A stretch of DNA of 64,000 nucleotides from an uncultured Ruminococcus sp. (lineage in GTDB: Bacteria; Bacillota; Clostridia; Oscillospirales; Ruminococcaceae), in the NCBI GenBank assembly GCA_910576995.1, contig CAJTLC010000010.1, positions 49,463 through 113,462 on the forward strand, given 5' to 3'. Shown here piece by piece: positions 18,288 to 25,806 of this stretch (within the stretch, counting starts at the first letter, position 1; every line of letters starts with the position of its first letter). Both the position numbers and the translations under genes were made by a program. The notes below the pieces were generated by a model that had not been told where the DNA came from, did not search any database, and saw only the letters and a program-made list of their open reading frames with translations.

Positions 18288-18316
18288 ATTATATCACAGT
18301 TGAACGGAAAAATCAA
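18288..18316 (-). promoter_or_regulatory. Predicted promoter of the rimP-nusA-infB operon
   Basis: TTGATT and TATAAT are separated by 17 bases on the minus strand, about 85 bases before the rimP ATG. Confidence 0.7.
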
Positions 18317-18371
18317 GTACTTCAGGGGATTTTTTCAAGCAGGCAGTACTTATTGTCAATTTGCACAAATT

Positions 18372-18473
18372 AACCTGCGTTCATTAAGTAAGATATGCGT
18401 ACTTTTCAGCATAATATGCCGAAAATGCATCCTCACAACAAACGCAGGTTCTTAGAGACTGTTTAAAATCCCG
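18372..18473. mobile_element. Degenerate foldback element remnants (copy I)
   Basis: AACCTGCGTT (18372-18381) and AACGCAGGTT (18441-18450) are a perfect 10-bp inverted repeat. Between them is a shortened form of the family arms (GCGTACTTTTCAGCATAAT and GCCGAAAAT). Immediately next to it, TTA then GAGACTGTTTAAAATCC (18452-18471) is an element end of the same type. This end contains the stop codon of the neighbouring gene at 18463-19080. Confidence 0.55.
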
Positions 18474-19080
18474 TTGCGGCGGTACTACTCGTATCCGTAT
18501 TGATACCTGCCGCGTCGGAAGAACTGAGCGAAGGAACTGCAATATCCGAGCCTGCCGAAGTGTCGGCAACCGATACTCTGATCTGCACTTCAACGCCGGG
18601 AAGATTGTCAAAGCTGAGTATAACGAAAGTTTCACCGCGCGCAACGCCCGTGATGTGTCCGTAATTATCGACGGTAGCGACAGCCGGATCAAGCGAAGTC
18701 CATACTTCGTTCGCTTCGGAAGTGTTTTCGGGATATCCGCTGATAAAAGGCATCTTCATTTCGCCCTCGTTAAGGTAGACTTCCGTCATATCTATCTGTA
18801 CCTGAGCCGCAAGCGGATGAGTAGTCGTAGCTGGAGCAGTCGTAAGCTGAGGAGCAGTCGTCGTCGCCATAGCCGAAGCAGTAGTTGTATTTTTCTCCTT
18901 ATTCGAGCCTTTTTTGCTCTCGCCGCTGTTCGAGCAGCTGTTGGCGATAATTATAAACAGTATCAATATAACAAGGCAAATCACGACGACTCCGCCGAGC
19001 TGCCTGTTTCTGATCATTTCCTTAGTTACTTTCTTCTTGGGTCTCGTCTCATTGCTGTTCTCCATATTGTTGTTCTCCAT
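18463..19080 (-). CDS. Membrane-anchored protein with bacterial Ig-like (Big2) domain
   Basis: This 205-residue protein has a short charged N-terminus and a single membrane helix at about residues 28-47 (LGGVVVICLVILILFIII). A Thr/Ala linker follows, then one Big2-like domain at about 95-170 with the typical segment WTSLDPAVATVDNYGHITGVARG. The tail is Ser/Thr-rich. It is predicted to be a type II membrane protein exposed at the cell surface, perhaps adhesive. The last codons and the stop lie inside the end of a foldback element, so the natural C-terminus may have been altered. GGAAGGA precedes the ATG. Confidence 0.82.
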   Translation of the reverse strand: MENNNMENSNETRPKKKVTKEMIRNRQLGGVVVICLVILILFIIIANSCSNSGESKKGSNKEKNTTTASAMATTTAPQLTTAPATTTHPLAAQVQIDMTEVYLNEGEMKMPFISGYPENTSEANEVWTSLDPAVATVDNYGHITGVARGETFVILSFDNLPGVEVQIRVSVADTSAGSDIAVPSLSSSDAAGINTDTSSTAATGF

Positions 19081-19195
19081 GATGATTTCCTTCCTTTATC
19101 ATTCTTCATAGCCTATTCAGACTCTCAAGCAGTACATTATCGACGTAAACCGACGAAATATCCTACTGCGTTTATTAAAATTCTTCTTAAAATAC

Positions 19196-19224
19196 ATTAT
19201 ATCACACTTGGAATAAAATGTCAC
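19196..19224 (-). promoter_or_regulatory. Predicted promoter of the Big2-protein gene
   Basis: GTGACA and TATAAT are separated by 17 bases on the minus strand, followed by a leader of about 110 bases. Confidence 0.6.
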
Positions 19225-19299
19225 GCACTTTCTAAAAATTTTACATATTGCTGTATTCTAAATAGAATTTTTGTTACTTTTTAACAAGTTTTACAATTC

Positions 19300-20703
19300 T
19301 TATTTGTTAAAATCCTTTACTTCGCTGTCTATCGTCTTTTTCACATCGTCGCGGAGCGTATCCCATTCTGAATCTCCGCCCTCAAGCAATGCCGACGTCA
19401 GTTTATCCATAACGCCGCGTGTTTCATAGGTATTATCATACATTTTTTCACTCATACCGTATCCGAAATCGAACACTGGAACGCAATTTTCGAGATCAAT
19501 AATAGATTGAAGAGCGTCGTACTGCTCCTTCGTCACAAAAGATTTTTTATTTTCAGTCTTGCCCGCTTTCTTTTTGGCGATCTCCTTGTACTCTTCCTGA
19601 ACCGCGGCAAGTCTTTCACATTTAATATAAGCGGCTACGGCTTCGCCTTTTTGTGAATTTTTCACAAGCATTCTTGCCGAAAAATTACAGCTTATATAAT
19701 TTTTATCGGCATCGGGAGCTTTCGGGAAAGGAACTATCATAAGATCGGCATCCTTGTTTTCGGCATTGGACTCGCCCAGCGACCACGCTCCCATCGCATA
19801 AAACAGCGTAGAATTATCATTCGGGAAACAGTCCTTCCATGTGCGGTCATACAGATTCTTTTTAGCAATATCCCGCATAAAAATCTCCGCCTTTTCAATT
19901 TCGGGGTCGTCAATATTATTTGAAAATTTCTCGCCGTCGTAATTAATAACCGTATGTCCAGTGGACTGCATCGCAGCCTGACCAAACCAGCCGTTTATTC
20001 CGTATCTCGTCTGCCCGTCCGACGCTTTCGAAACAAACTTTTCCATCATCTTCATGCAAGTATCCCAATTCCATTTGCCGTCGAGGTAAAGTTTGTAGGG
20101 GTCGTCAAGCTTGTTGTCTTTGATCATTTTGCGGCTATATGTGATGATCAACGGGTCGGAAACAGCATAGGGAACTACATAATGTTCGCCGTTATACTTA
20201 AACATTTCGATCACATCGTTCATATCGTCCCAGATACCTTCGTCCATTCCCATAACGTCAAAATAAGGATCAAGCGGCTGATATCGACCTTTTATAACTC
20301 CGTTCGGGACGGCGTCCAATTCATAAGGAAACATATCCACTTCTTCGCCTGCAATTAACATAGAATCAAGCGTCGTCAGCTTTTCTGCGGAAGTTGTCGG
20401 AACAAAGCTGACAGACGCTCCGTAAACGTCCTCAAAAAGAGAAAGAGCGGCGGAACGTTCCCGATCGTCCTGCGGATTGAGATCATAATCCGCAAGCCAA
20501 GTGATAGTTTGTCCGCTTATGTCGATATTTCGTGCGGTATTCAACTCTTCAGCGACGGAACTTACGGAAATTTCGTCCGTATTTTTATAATGGCTTTCCA
20601 TATCGGAAGCAGGGGATACTCTGCTGTTGCTGCACGAAACCGCTGACATCGTTATTGAAACGGCAGTGGCTGCGTATACAATTTTTACAAATTTTTTCAT
20701 CAT
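19300..20703 (-). CDS. Extracellular solute-binding lipoprotein (family 1-like), orphan
   Basis: This 467-residue lipoprotein resembles the sugar-binding components of ABC importers. The signal peptide ends AVSCSNS. The mature part has the family features ITWLADYDLNPQDD, the central YSRKMIKDNKLDDPYKL and GKWNWDTCMKMM. I start at the ATG at 20703, with AAGGAG upstream. A second in-frame ATG follows directly, and an upstream TTG is ignored. It is a paralogue of 33959-35365, which shares the WL.D.D.NP and W.WDT patterns. No permease or ATPase gene adjoins either one. A fragment of the foldback element lies in its leader. Confidence 0.88.
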   Translation of the reverse strand: MMKKFVKIVYAATAVSITMSAVSCSNSRVSPASDMESHYKNTDEISVSSVAEELNTARNIDISGQTITWLADYDLNPQDDRERSAALSLFEDVYGASVSFVPTTSAEKLTTLDSMLIAGEEVDMFPYELDAVPNGVIKGRYQPLDPYFDVMGMDEGIWDDMNDVIEMFKYNGEHYVVPYAVSDPLIITYSRKMIKDNKLDDPYKLYLDGKWNWDTCMKMMEKFVSKASDGQTRYGINGWFGQAAMQSTGHTVINYDGEKFSNNIDDPEIEKAEIFMRDIAKKNLYDRTWKDCFPNDNSTLFYAMGAWSLGESNAENKDADLMIVPFPKAPDADKNYISCNFSARMLVKNSQKGEAVAAYIKCERLAAVQEEYKEIAKKKAGKTENKKSFVTKEQYDALQSIIDLENCVPVFDFGYGMSEKMYDNTYETRGVMDKLTSALLEGGDSEWDTLRDDVKKTIDSEVKDFNK

Positions 20704-20720
20704 CAAGAACTCCTTTCTAA

Positions 20721-20810
20721 GAGCTTGTTCAGTAGCCTTTTATGTGCGGTTTTTCGAGCATAATTTTAACGATTACAAGGAGAAAATTTTATCAGAACTT
20801 GTTCTCATAT
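20721..20810. mobile_element. Partial foldback element (copy A) in the leader of the solute-binding protein gene
   Basis: TAA then GAGCTTGTTC starts the element. The conserved arm TTTTTCGAGCATAATTTT follows, then ACAAGGAGAAAATTTT. The right half is missing: at 20795 another left-type end (GAACTTGTTCTCATA) begins in direct rather than inverted orientation. The piece lies between the promoter at 20819-20847 and the start codon at 20703. Confidence 0.6.
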
Positions 20811-20818
20811 ATGTATAT

Positions 20819-20847
20819 ATTATATATTCCTGAGTCGTTTCTGTCAA
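20819..20847 (-). promoter_or_regulatory. Predicted promoter of the solute-binding protein gene 19300-20703
   Basis: A perfect TTGACA, 17-base spacer and TATAAT on the minus strand. The 5' leader then runs through foldback copy A. Confidence 0.75.
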
Positions 20848-20874
20848 GTATTTTACTATACTAACAAAAAAAGC

Positions 20875-20903
20875 TTGATTTTTACTTATAAATATGATAA
20901 ACT
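20875..20903 (+). promoter_or_regulatory. Possible promoter of the ferredoxin gene
   Basis: TTGATT and TAAACT are spaced by 17 bases and lie about 50 bases before the ferredoxin ATG. The -10 box is imperfect. Confidence 0.45.
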
Positions 20904-20954
20904 AACATTAACAGGATTTTATCCTAAAAAATTCTCTATGGAGGTACTTAAATT

Positions 20955-21125
20955 ATGGCATATGTAATTTCTGACGAGTGTGTAAGCTGCGGAGCTTGCG
21001 AAGCTGAATGCCCTGTAAGCGCAATTTCCGAAGGCGATGGTAAGTACGTTATCGACGCTGACGCTTGCGTTGAGTGCGGCGCTTGCGCTGGTGTTTGCCC
21101 TGTTGGCGCTCCTTCTGCTGAATAA
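20955..21125 (+). CDS. 2[4Fe-4S] clostridial-type ferredoxin
   Basis: This 56-residue protein carries two CxxCxxCxxxCP clusters (CVSCGACEAECP and CVECGACAGVCP). Both have the full set of eight cysteines that bind two [4Fe-4S] clusters. It is a low-potential electron carrier for anaerobic metabolism such as pyruvate oxidation or hydrogenase reactions. GGAGG lies upstream of the ATG. It is a monocistronic gene with its own terminator. Length and sequence are typical of clostridial ferredoxins. Confidence 0.95.
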   Translation: MAYVISDECVSCGACEAECPVSAISEGDGKYVIDADACVECGACAGVCPVGAPSAE

Positions 21126-21143
21126 TTATACGCATACATAATT

Positions 21144-21171
21144 AAGGCTGCCTTTTTAGGCAGCCTTTTTT
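21144..21171 (+). terminator. Intrinsic terminator of the ferredoxin gene
   Basis: AAGGCTGCC and GGCAGCCTT form a 9-bp perfect stem followed by TTTT, starting 18 bases after the stop codon. Confidence 0.9.
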
Positions 21172-21172
21172 A

Positions 21173-21353
21173 GAGCCTGTTTAAAATCTCGGCGCGTGTA
21201 TTTTCGAACATATTTTTTCACATAGTTCAGATAAAACTCTGCCGAAAAGGCCGTACATTTTAGAGCTTGTGCTTATAGGTAGAACATACAAATTTGCCGA
21301 AAATACTTGTGCTGAAGCTATGAAAACTCTTATATTTTTATGCGAACAGGTCC
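21173..21353. mobile_element. Degenerate composite foldback element (copy B)
   Basis: The outer ends GAGCCTGTTTAAAA and (reverse complement of the right end) GGACCTGTTCGCATAA are related inverted repeats. Inside are a left arm (GTATTTTCGAACATATTTT), two right arms (TGCCGAAAAGG and AAATTTGCCGAAAAT) and another internal end (GAGCTTGTGCTTATAGG). It therefore looks like two decayed copies nested together. The right end abuts the stop codon of the ABC-F gene. Confidence 0.5.
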
Positions 21354-22843
21354 TAATTAAGTTCAATAGTTTTTTCAGCAATTTTCTCGCAGAAAACCTC
21401 GTCATGCTCAACAAAAATCATGGACGGCCTTCCCGAAAGTATCATATTTTCGATCTGGATACGCGAAATAATGTCGATGTAATTCAACGGCTCGTCCCAG
21501 ATGTAAAGATGCGCTTTTTCGCAAAGACTTCCGGCTATCAGAACTTTTTTCTTTTGTCCTGCGCTGTATTTTTCAATATTCTGCTCAAAATGTTCCCGTG
21601 AAAAATCAAGCTTGCGAAGAATGGCTAAAAGCAGCGAAATATCAATCCCGAGCGATTCCGCGTACTCTTTCAGTGAACCTCGAAGATGATCGGTATGCTG
21701 GGGAACGTATGAAATTTTCAACTGCCCGTTTTTGATAATATTTCCGCTGTACTTGATATTTTCACCGCAGATAAGTTTCAGAATGCTGGATTTTCCGCTG
21801 CCGTTTCCGCCTTTTACCGCAATGCGTTCGCCCTTCAGTACGGTAAGATCAACATTGCGGCAAACTATTTTTTCGCCGTATCCGAAGGAAACATTCTCCA
21901 GCTGAATAAGACGTTCCGAATGAAAATCAAGCGTTCCTATCTTCAGTTCAGCGGATTTCTCAACATTGCGGAGAAGCTGTTCCTTTTCGGCAACGGCTTT
22001 ATCGCGCCTCTCGGATATCGCAGCAGAGCGGGACATGAGTTTTTTTGCTTTTGCGGCTTCATAAGGACGTCTGCCAATGTTTTTCTCAACCTTGGACGGA
22101 TCGAATCCGATTTTTGACTTTTCAGCCCTTTCCGACCAGTTTGCAGCTCGTTTCGCCGCAGTTTCAAGACGTTTTATATCTTTTTTCAGCTTTTCGTTCC
22201 GCGAAATCTCAAAACTGTCGCGCATATCCTTATTTCGCTGCCAATCGGAATAATTCCCTTTTTGTATCTCCAGACCGCAGCGGTTTATCGAAAGAATATG
22301 ATCCGTACAGACGTCTAGAAATTTTCTATCATGTGATATGACGATAAATCCCTTTTTGCGGCTTAGATATTCGCCGAGAATCCGCCTTCCGCCGCTGTCC
22401 AGATGATTAGTAGGCTCGTCGATAAGCAAAAACGAATTTCTCCGCAGAAATAATCCTACCAGCAAAGCTTTTACCCGTTCGCCGCCCGAAAGCGTACAGA
22501 ACTGCCGATAATCCGTATCAGAATCCATTTTCAGCAGCGACATTTCGCGGTAAATTTCCCAATCCTCCGCATCAGCGGCAATTTCTCTTATCACGTCTAT
22601 GGTGAACATTTCGGGGTCGTCGGCAGTATATGGAAAATACTCAAATTCAACCGTAGATGAAATTGAGCCGCTCCCTGATAATTCACCGTTAAGAAGCTTC
22701 ATAAGAGTCGTTTTTCCCCTGCCGTTACGTCCGACAAGTCCAAGTTTCCAGTCAGTATCAAGCTGAATATTTACATTTTCAAAAACGTTTTCGGAACTGC
22801 CCTCATAAGAAAAAGTCAGCCCCGATATATTTATCAACGACAT
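21353..22843 (-). CDS. ABC-F ribosomal protection protein, Lsa-like
   Basis: ABC-F proteins bind the ribosomal E site and displace antibiotics from the peptidyl-transferase centre. Lsa-type members act on lincosamides, pleuromutilins and streptogramin A. This 496-residue protein has two ATPase domains and no membrane segments. The first has GRNGRGKTT, LSGGERVKALL and LLIDEPTNHLD. The second has GGNGSGKSS, YSAGQKKKVLI and IWDEPLNYID. The N-terminus MSLINISGLTFSYEG matches the Lsa group. An attenuator with a tiny upstream ORF precedes it, as expected for an antibiotic-inducible gene. The actual drug spectrum is not readable from sequence. Confidence 0.88.
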   Translation of the reverse strand: MSLINISGLTFSYEGSSENVFENVNIQLDTDWKLGLVGRNGRGKTTLMKLLNGELSGSGSISSTVEFEYFPYTADDPEMFTIDVIREIAADAEDWEIYREMSLLKMDSDTDYRQFCTLSGGERVKALLVGLFLRRNSFLLIDEPTNHLDSGGRRILGEYLSRKKGFIVISHDRKFLDVCTDHILSINRCGLEIQKGNYSDWQRNKDMRDSFEISRNEKLKKDIKRLETAAKRAANWSERAEKSKIGFDPSKVEKNIGRRPYEAAKAKKLMSRSAAISERRDKAVAEKEQLLRNVEKSAELKIGTLDFHSERLIQLENVSFGYGEKIVCRNVDLTVLKGERIAVKGGNGSGKSSILKLICGENIKYSGNIIKNGQLKISYVPQHTDHLRGSLKEYAESLGIDISLLLAILRKLDFSREHFEQNIEKYSAGQKKKVLIAGSLCEKAHLYIWDEPLNYIDIISRIQIENMILSGRPSMIFVEHDEVFCEKIAEKTIELN

Positions 22844-22873
22844 AAAAATACCTCCTCTCGCGGAGTTGATCTC

Positions 22874-22960
22874 CGAAACAAAACAGCCGCAGGATCACAA
22901 GGCGGATTTTCATGGAATTCTCAAAATTCCCACGAAAACCGCCGTCGCGCTCTGCGGCTG
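22874..22960 (-). terminator. Attenuator terminator upstream of the ABC-F gene
   Basis: On the minus strand CAGCCGCAG (22960-22952) pairs with CTGCGGCTG (22892-22884). It encloses an inner hairpin (GGCGGTTTTC.../...GAAAATCCGCC) and is followed by TTTTGTTT. An upstream leader segment GCAGGATCA (23012-23004) is complementary to TGATCCTGC (22897-22889), which overlaps the 3' terminator arm. A competing antiterminator can therefore form. This is the architecture of ribosome-mediated attenuation. Confidence 0.8.
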
Positions 22961-23144
22961 CATAAAGACATAATTATGCCGTATACAAGCGAAAAGAGCG
23001 TATTGATCCTGCAATCAAACACAGCGTTAAAAGAAAATCCACAAAAATGTACGACGAAAAAATCGCAGTTACGATTTTCGGGCATAACATTCTTAAAAAC
23101 GCTGTAAAGCACGGAATTTCCTATGCTTTTTGATATAAACAGAA

Positions 23145-23156
23145 TCACTTACGCAT
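23145..23156 (-). CDS. Three-codon leader peptide (uORF) of the ABC-F attenuator
   Basis: GAGGTG, five bases, then ATG CGT AAG TGA encodes Met-Arg-Lys. It lies about 25 bases after a perfect promoter and ahead of the alternative hairpins at 22874-23012. A well-placed RBS in front of a three-codon frame suggests a drug-sensing uORF. A longer GTG frame overlapping it lacks an RBS. Function is inferred. Confidence 0.6.
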   Translation of the reverse strand: MRK

Positions 23157-23186
23157 CTTTTCACCTCAAATCTTATATTTTTTCAT

Positions 23187-23215
23187 ATTATATCATATTT
23201 ATTTCAATTTGTCAA
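23187..23215 (-). promoter_or_regulatory. Predicted promoter of the ABC-F gene
   Basis: A perfect consensus: TTGACA, 17 bases, TATAAT on the minus strand. It produces a leader of about 335 bases that holds the uORF and attenuator. Confidence 0.85.
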
Positions 23216-23231
23216 GCTTTTCGTAATATGC

Positions 23232-24287
23232 CTAATCAAATATTCTCCAAATCCTATTATTGCACCATTTTTCAAATGTAAAATACTTATTGCTGATATA
23301 ATTCCATACGATTTTATAAATTAAAGCGAGTATTGAAGCAATAACAAATGTTGCAAAAGTAACTGAAATTATCTGCAATAATTCATGTTGAGACAAAAAC
23401 GGATTCGTAATTTTAAACAAAACTATATACACAACTTTATGAAAAAGATAAATATAAAACGTAAGCGCGGAAAGCTTGCTCAGATCAGCTTTGATATTTA
23501 TCGAACAGAAAAATCCGAATATGCATATGCTTGCTATAATTATAGTCGGCGAAAAGAAATTCTTGTATGTATCAAACAGATAATGCGTAAAGCCTTTCAT
23601 TCGTACAATAAAAGTTATAGCAAACATAAGGAACGCAATAATTAAATATACATATTTGTTTACTTTATTATGATATAAATATACTAATCGTCCCATTATA
23701 AAGTACGCTAAATAGGAAACGACTACACCTATTGTAAACGCTGCTTTCTGCGTGGAAAAGAACTGCGAAAAAGCAGTCCATAACATAAAGGCGGCTGCCA
23801 GCAGCAATTTTGCATTTTTAGGCAGGCTGTTTTTCAATCTGATAATAAAGGGCACGCATAAATAAAGCCCAAACAGCATATACATGAACCACATATGAAA
23901 GAAATCGCCTATAACAAGTCCTTTAAGAGGTCGGATAAAATCTTTCTCTCCGCGCAGCTGGCCGAATTCCAATAGTGCAAACAGCATAATGACGATAGGT
24001 ATCATCGGAAGGAAAATTTTATAAATAGATTTCGAGTAAAAATATTTAAAATCTTTGTTCTTATCATTACCCAATATAAACGCTCCGGATATCATAACAA
24101 AAACCGGAACCGAAAATCTCGTAATAATATTAAAAATACTTTCAACAATGTAGTTCGTGCTGAACGAAATATCCGCCGCTTGATCCATAAAGCGCTTAGC
24201 GTTGCAATGTATCAGAATTACCGCAAATGTCGAGATTATCCTCAATAGATCCAAGCTGTTATTTCTATCTGTTGTTTTCCCTTTCAA
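23232..24287 (-). CDS. Membrane acyltransferase, acyltransferase_3 (OafA/YrhL-like) family
   Basis: This 351-residue protein has about ten predicted membrane helices and belongs to the family that O-acetylates or succinylates cell-surface glycans. The N-terminal signature NNSLDLLRIISTFAVILIHCN contains the conserved Arg and catalytic-site His. FHMWFMYMLFGLYLCVPF is the second conserved block. No ATG fits. The start is a TTG at 24287 with AAGGG seven bases upstream. Two foldback elements (24312-24522 and 24559-24595) lie in its leader, between it and a perfect promoter at 24635-24663. The acceptor glycan is unknown. Confidence 0.85.
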   Translation of the reverse strand: MKGKTTDRNNSLDLLRIISTFAVILIHCNAKRFMDQAADISFSTNYIVESIFNIITRFSVPVFVMISGAFILGNDKNKDFKYFYSKSIYKIFLPMIPIVIMLFALLEFGQLRGEKDFIRPLKGLVIGDFFHMWFMYMLFGLYLCVPFIIRLKNSLPKNAKLLLAAAFMLWTAFSQFFSTQKAAFTIGVVVSYLAYFIMGRLVYLYHNKVNKYVYLIIAFLMFAITFIVRMKGFTHYLFDTYKNFFSPTIIIASICIFGFFCSINIKADLSKLSALTFYIYLFHKVVYIVLFKITNPFLSQHELLQIISVTFATFVIASILALIYKIVWNYISNKYFTFEKWCNNRIWRIFD

Positions 24288-24311
24288 TATTGAACCCTTC
24301 TTTCGACTTTA

Positions 24312-24522
24312 GAACTTGTTCTCATAGGATTTGTGCGTAGTACTAAAGCATACGCAGATGAGCAAAATCAAAGATTTTGTTATCTGCGGAATTTTCGAGC
24401 ATAATTTTATCGAGAGCAAGGAGAAAGACCGCAGGAATATTGACGTATTTCAAGGTCTTTCGACGCAGCAATCGGTAAAATTTGCCGAAAAGATATGTAC
24501 AATATCCTATGAGAACAAGTTC
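24312..24522. mobile_element. Intact foldback (MITE-like) element, copy C, with TTA target duplication
   Basis: The ends GAACTTGTTCTCATAGGA are a perfect 18-bp inverted repeat, flanked on both sides by TTA (24309-24311 and 24523-24525). Internal parts are the left arm AATTTTCGAGCATAATTTTA, the centre CGCAGGAATATTGACGTAT, then GACGCAGCAATCGG and the right arm AAATTTGCCGAAAAGA. Compared with other copies it has an extra nested hairpin near its left end (CGCAGAT...ATCTGCG). It encodes no transposase. It occupies the 5' leader of the acyltransferase gene. Confidence 0.85.
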
Positions 24523-24558
24523 TTAATATTAGTTCCTGTTGAGTATTTCAATCATTTA

Positions 24559-24595
24559 GAACCTGACGTGCGCTGCATCTTGCGAAGACAGGTTC
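24559..24595. mobile_element. Minimal foldback element, copy G, with TTA target duplication
   Basis: GAACCTG and CAGGTTC are the ends of a 37-bp hairpin. TTA is repeated at 24556-24558 and 24596-24598. The interior keeps only ACGTGCG of the family. It lies 33 bases from copy C within the same leader. Confidence 0.65.
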
Positions 24596-24634
24596 TTATT
24601 CCTGCATCAAAGCAAACATCTTCAGAATAAGTTT

Positions 24635-24663
24635 ATTATATCATGTTAAGTTCAATTTGTCAA
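24635..24663 (-). promoter_or_regulatory. Predicted promoter of the acyltransferase gene
   Basis: A perfect TTGACA, 17-base spacer and TATAAT on the minus strand. The transcript would contain copies G and C before the TTG start. Confidence 0.75.
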
Positions 24664-24712
24664 GAATAATAAAGCGCATCGAAATATCAATGCGCTCTAA
24701 AAATTCAATATT

Positions 24713-25543
24713 TTAAGGAAGCCAATCAATACTTACTTCTTCAAGCTGGTTTGTATCTTTGTTGAACTCGAAATTATAACCGCTCGAGCCCATATAAACC
24801 TCAGAATCGACTTCATACTTAACATAGTTGTTATCAGTTTCTTCAGTGGGAGCGTCGTTATTTTCCAAAAGCTGATCCTTGGTAAGAGTCAGCGGGAAAG
24901 AGAAGCAGACGTGCTTCGCGGAATCATTGATATTATTGATGATCTCTTCATTACGGCTGTCCTCGAAATCAGGCTTGGGAACGTAAATAGAATACCATCT
25001 TACATATGAAAGAAGGCATTCAGCCTCGGTAATATTTGAATCGGTAGTATTGATAAACTCAACCTGTATGTGCGTGAAATCATTGATATCAACATTATAA
25101 GTGCTTGTCCCATGATTTTTATTTACATTGTTGCCGCTGTTGTTTAACTCGTTCTCATCAAAAGGAACTCCTCCGTCGATAAGATCCTGCAATGTGCTTT
25201 CGCCAAGCGTATAGATCTTGCCGTCGTATGCAAAGCATCTTTTTTCAAGATCGGCATAATTCTCACTTAAACCTTCTACAGGAGTAAACTCTTCTGCTTC
25301 TGTAGGCTTAACGTCCTCATTTTCAGTTGTCTCTTCTGAGGATTCTTCAGAAGTTTCTTCTGTTGTCTCTTCAGTAACATCTTCGGAACTCTCTTCCGCC
25401 TCGGTTACTTCCTCTGTTGTAGACTCTGAAACTTCGCTTTCAGACGATTCGCTTTCTCCGATCATACCGCTGATACCGCATGAAGTGGAAGCAAAAGTTA
25501 ACAGTACTGCCATTGCAGCAGCCAATGCGCTTTTTTTCATCAT
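24713..25543 (-). CDS. Secreted lipoprotein with acidic linker, unknown function
   Basis: This 276-residue predicted lipoprotein has a signal ending TFASTSCG. A very acidic Glu/Ser/Thr-rich linker of about 70 residues follows, then a C-terminal globular domain of about 170 residues containing CFAYDGKIYTLGESTLQDLIDGGVPF. I start at the ATG at 25543 (GAGGAAAGAG upstream). A further upstream frame extension lies in the leader. The domain pattern resembles uncharacterised surface lipoproteins of Ruminococcaceae, and I cannot name the family. A promoter is visible at 25618-25646. Confidence 0.75.
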   Translation of the reverse strand: MMKKSALAAAMAVLLTFASTSCGISGMIGESESSESEVSESTTEEVTEAEESSEDVTEETTEETSEESSEETTENEDVKPTEAEEFTPVEGLSENYADLEKRCFAYDGKIYTLGESTLQDLIDGGVPFDENELNNSGNNVNKNHGTSTYNVDINDFTHIQVEFINTTDSNITEAECLLSYVRWYSIYVPKPDFEDSRNEEIINNINDSAKHVCFSFPLTLTKDQLLENNDAPTEETDNNYVKYEVDSEVYMGSSGYNFEFNKDTNQLEEVSIDWLP

Positions 25544-25617
25544 ATCTCTTTCCTCTCTTTGTTCAGATTTAAGAACTTGCCGTACAACATCATGCGGCGC
25601 TGCCTTAACCATGATTT

Positions 25618-25646
25618 ATTATACAATAAAAAATCACGTAATTCAA
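25618..25646 (-). promoter_or_regulatory. Predicted promoter of the 24713-25543 lipoprotein gene
   Basis: TTGAAT and TATAAT are separated by 17 bases on the minus strand. The leader includes GAACTTG (25572-25578), a possible solitary end of the foldback family. Confidence 0.65.
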
Positions 25647-25742
25647 GATTAATTTTAACAGGAAAGTTTCAACATATACTTTTACATTTTAGCAACAAAA
25701 AAACGCTCCAATCTGATATTCATGTGAAATTTCTATAATATA

Positions 25743-25772
25743 TTGACAAAACGCGTTCGAATGTGTTATAAT
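25743..25772 (+). promoter_or_regulatory. Predicted promoter of the 25807-26403 lipoprotein gene
   Basis: TTGACA and TATAAT are separated by 18 bases, 35 bases before the ATG. CGGAGG is the RBS. Confidence 0.75.
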
Positions 25773-25806
25773 TATCATACCTTATTGATTCGGAGGCTTA
25801 ATTATT

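Noticed and set aside
22921..23148. 75-codon frame in the ABC-F leader beginning with GTG
   Set aside because: It has no RBS, overlaps the three-codon uORF stop and runs through the attenuator hairpins. The RNA structure explains the sequence better.
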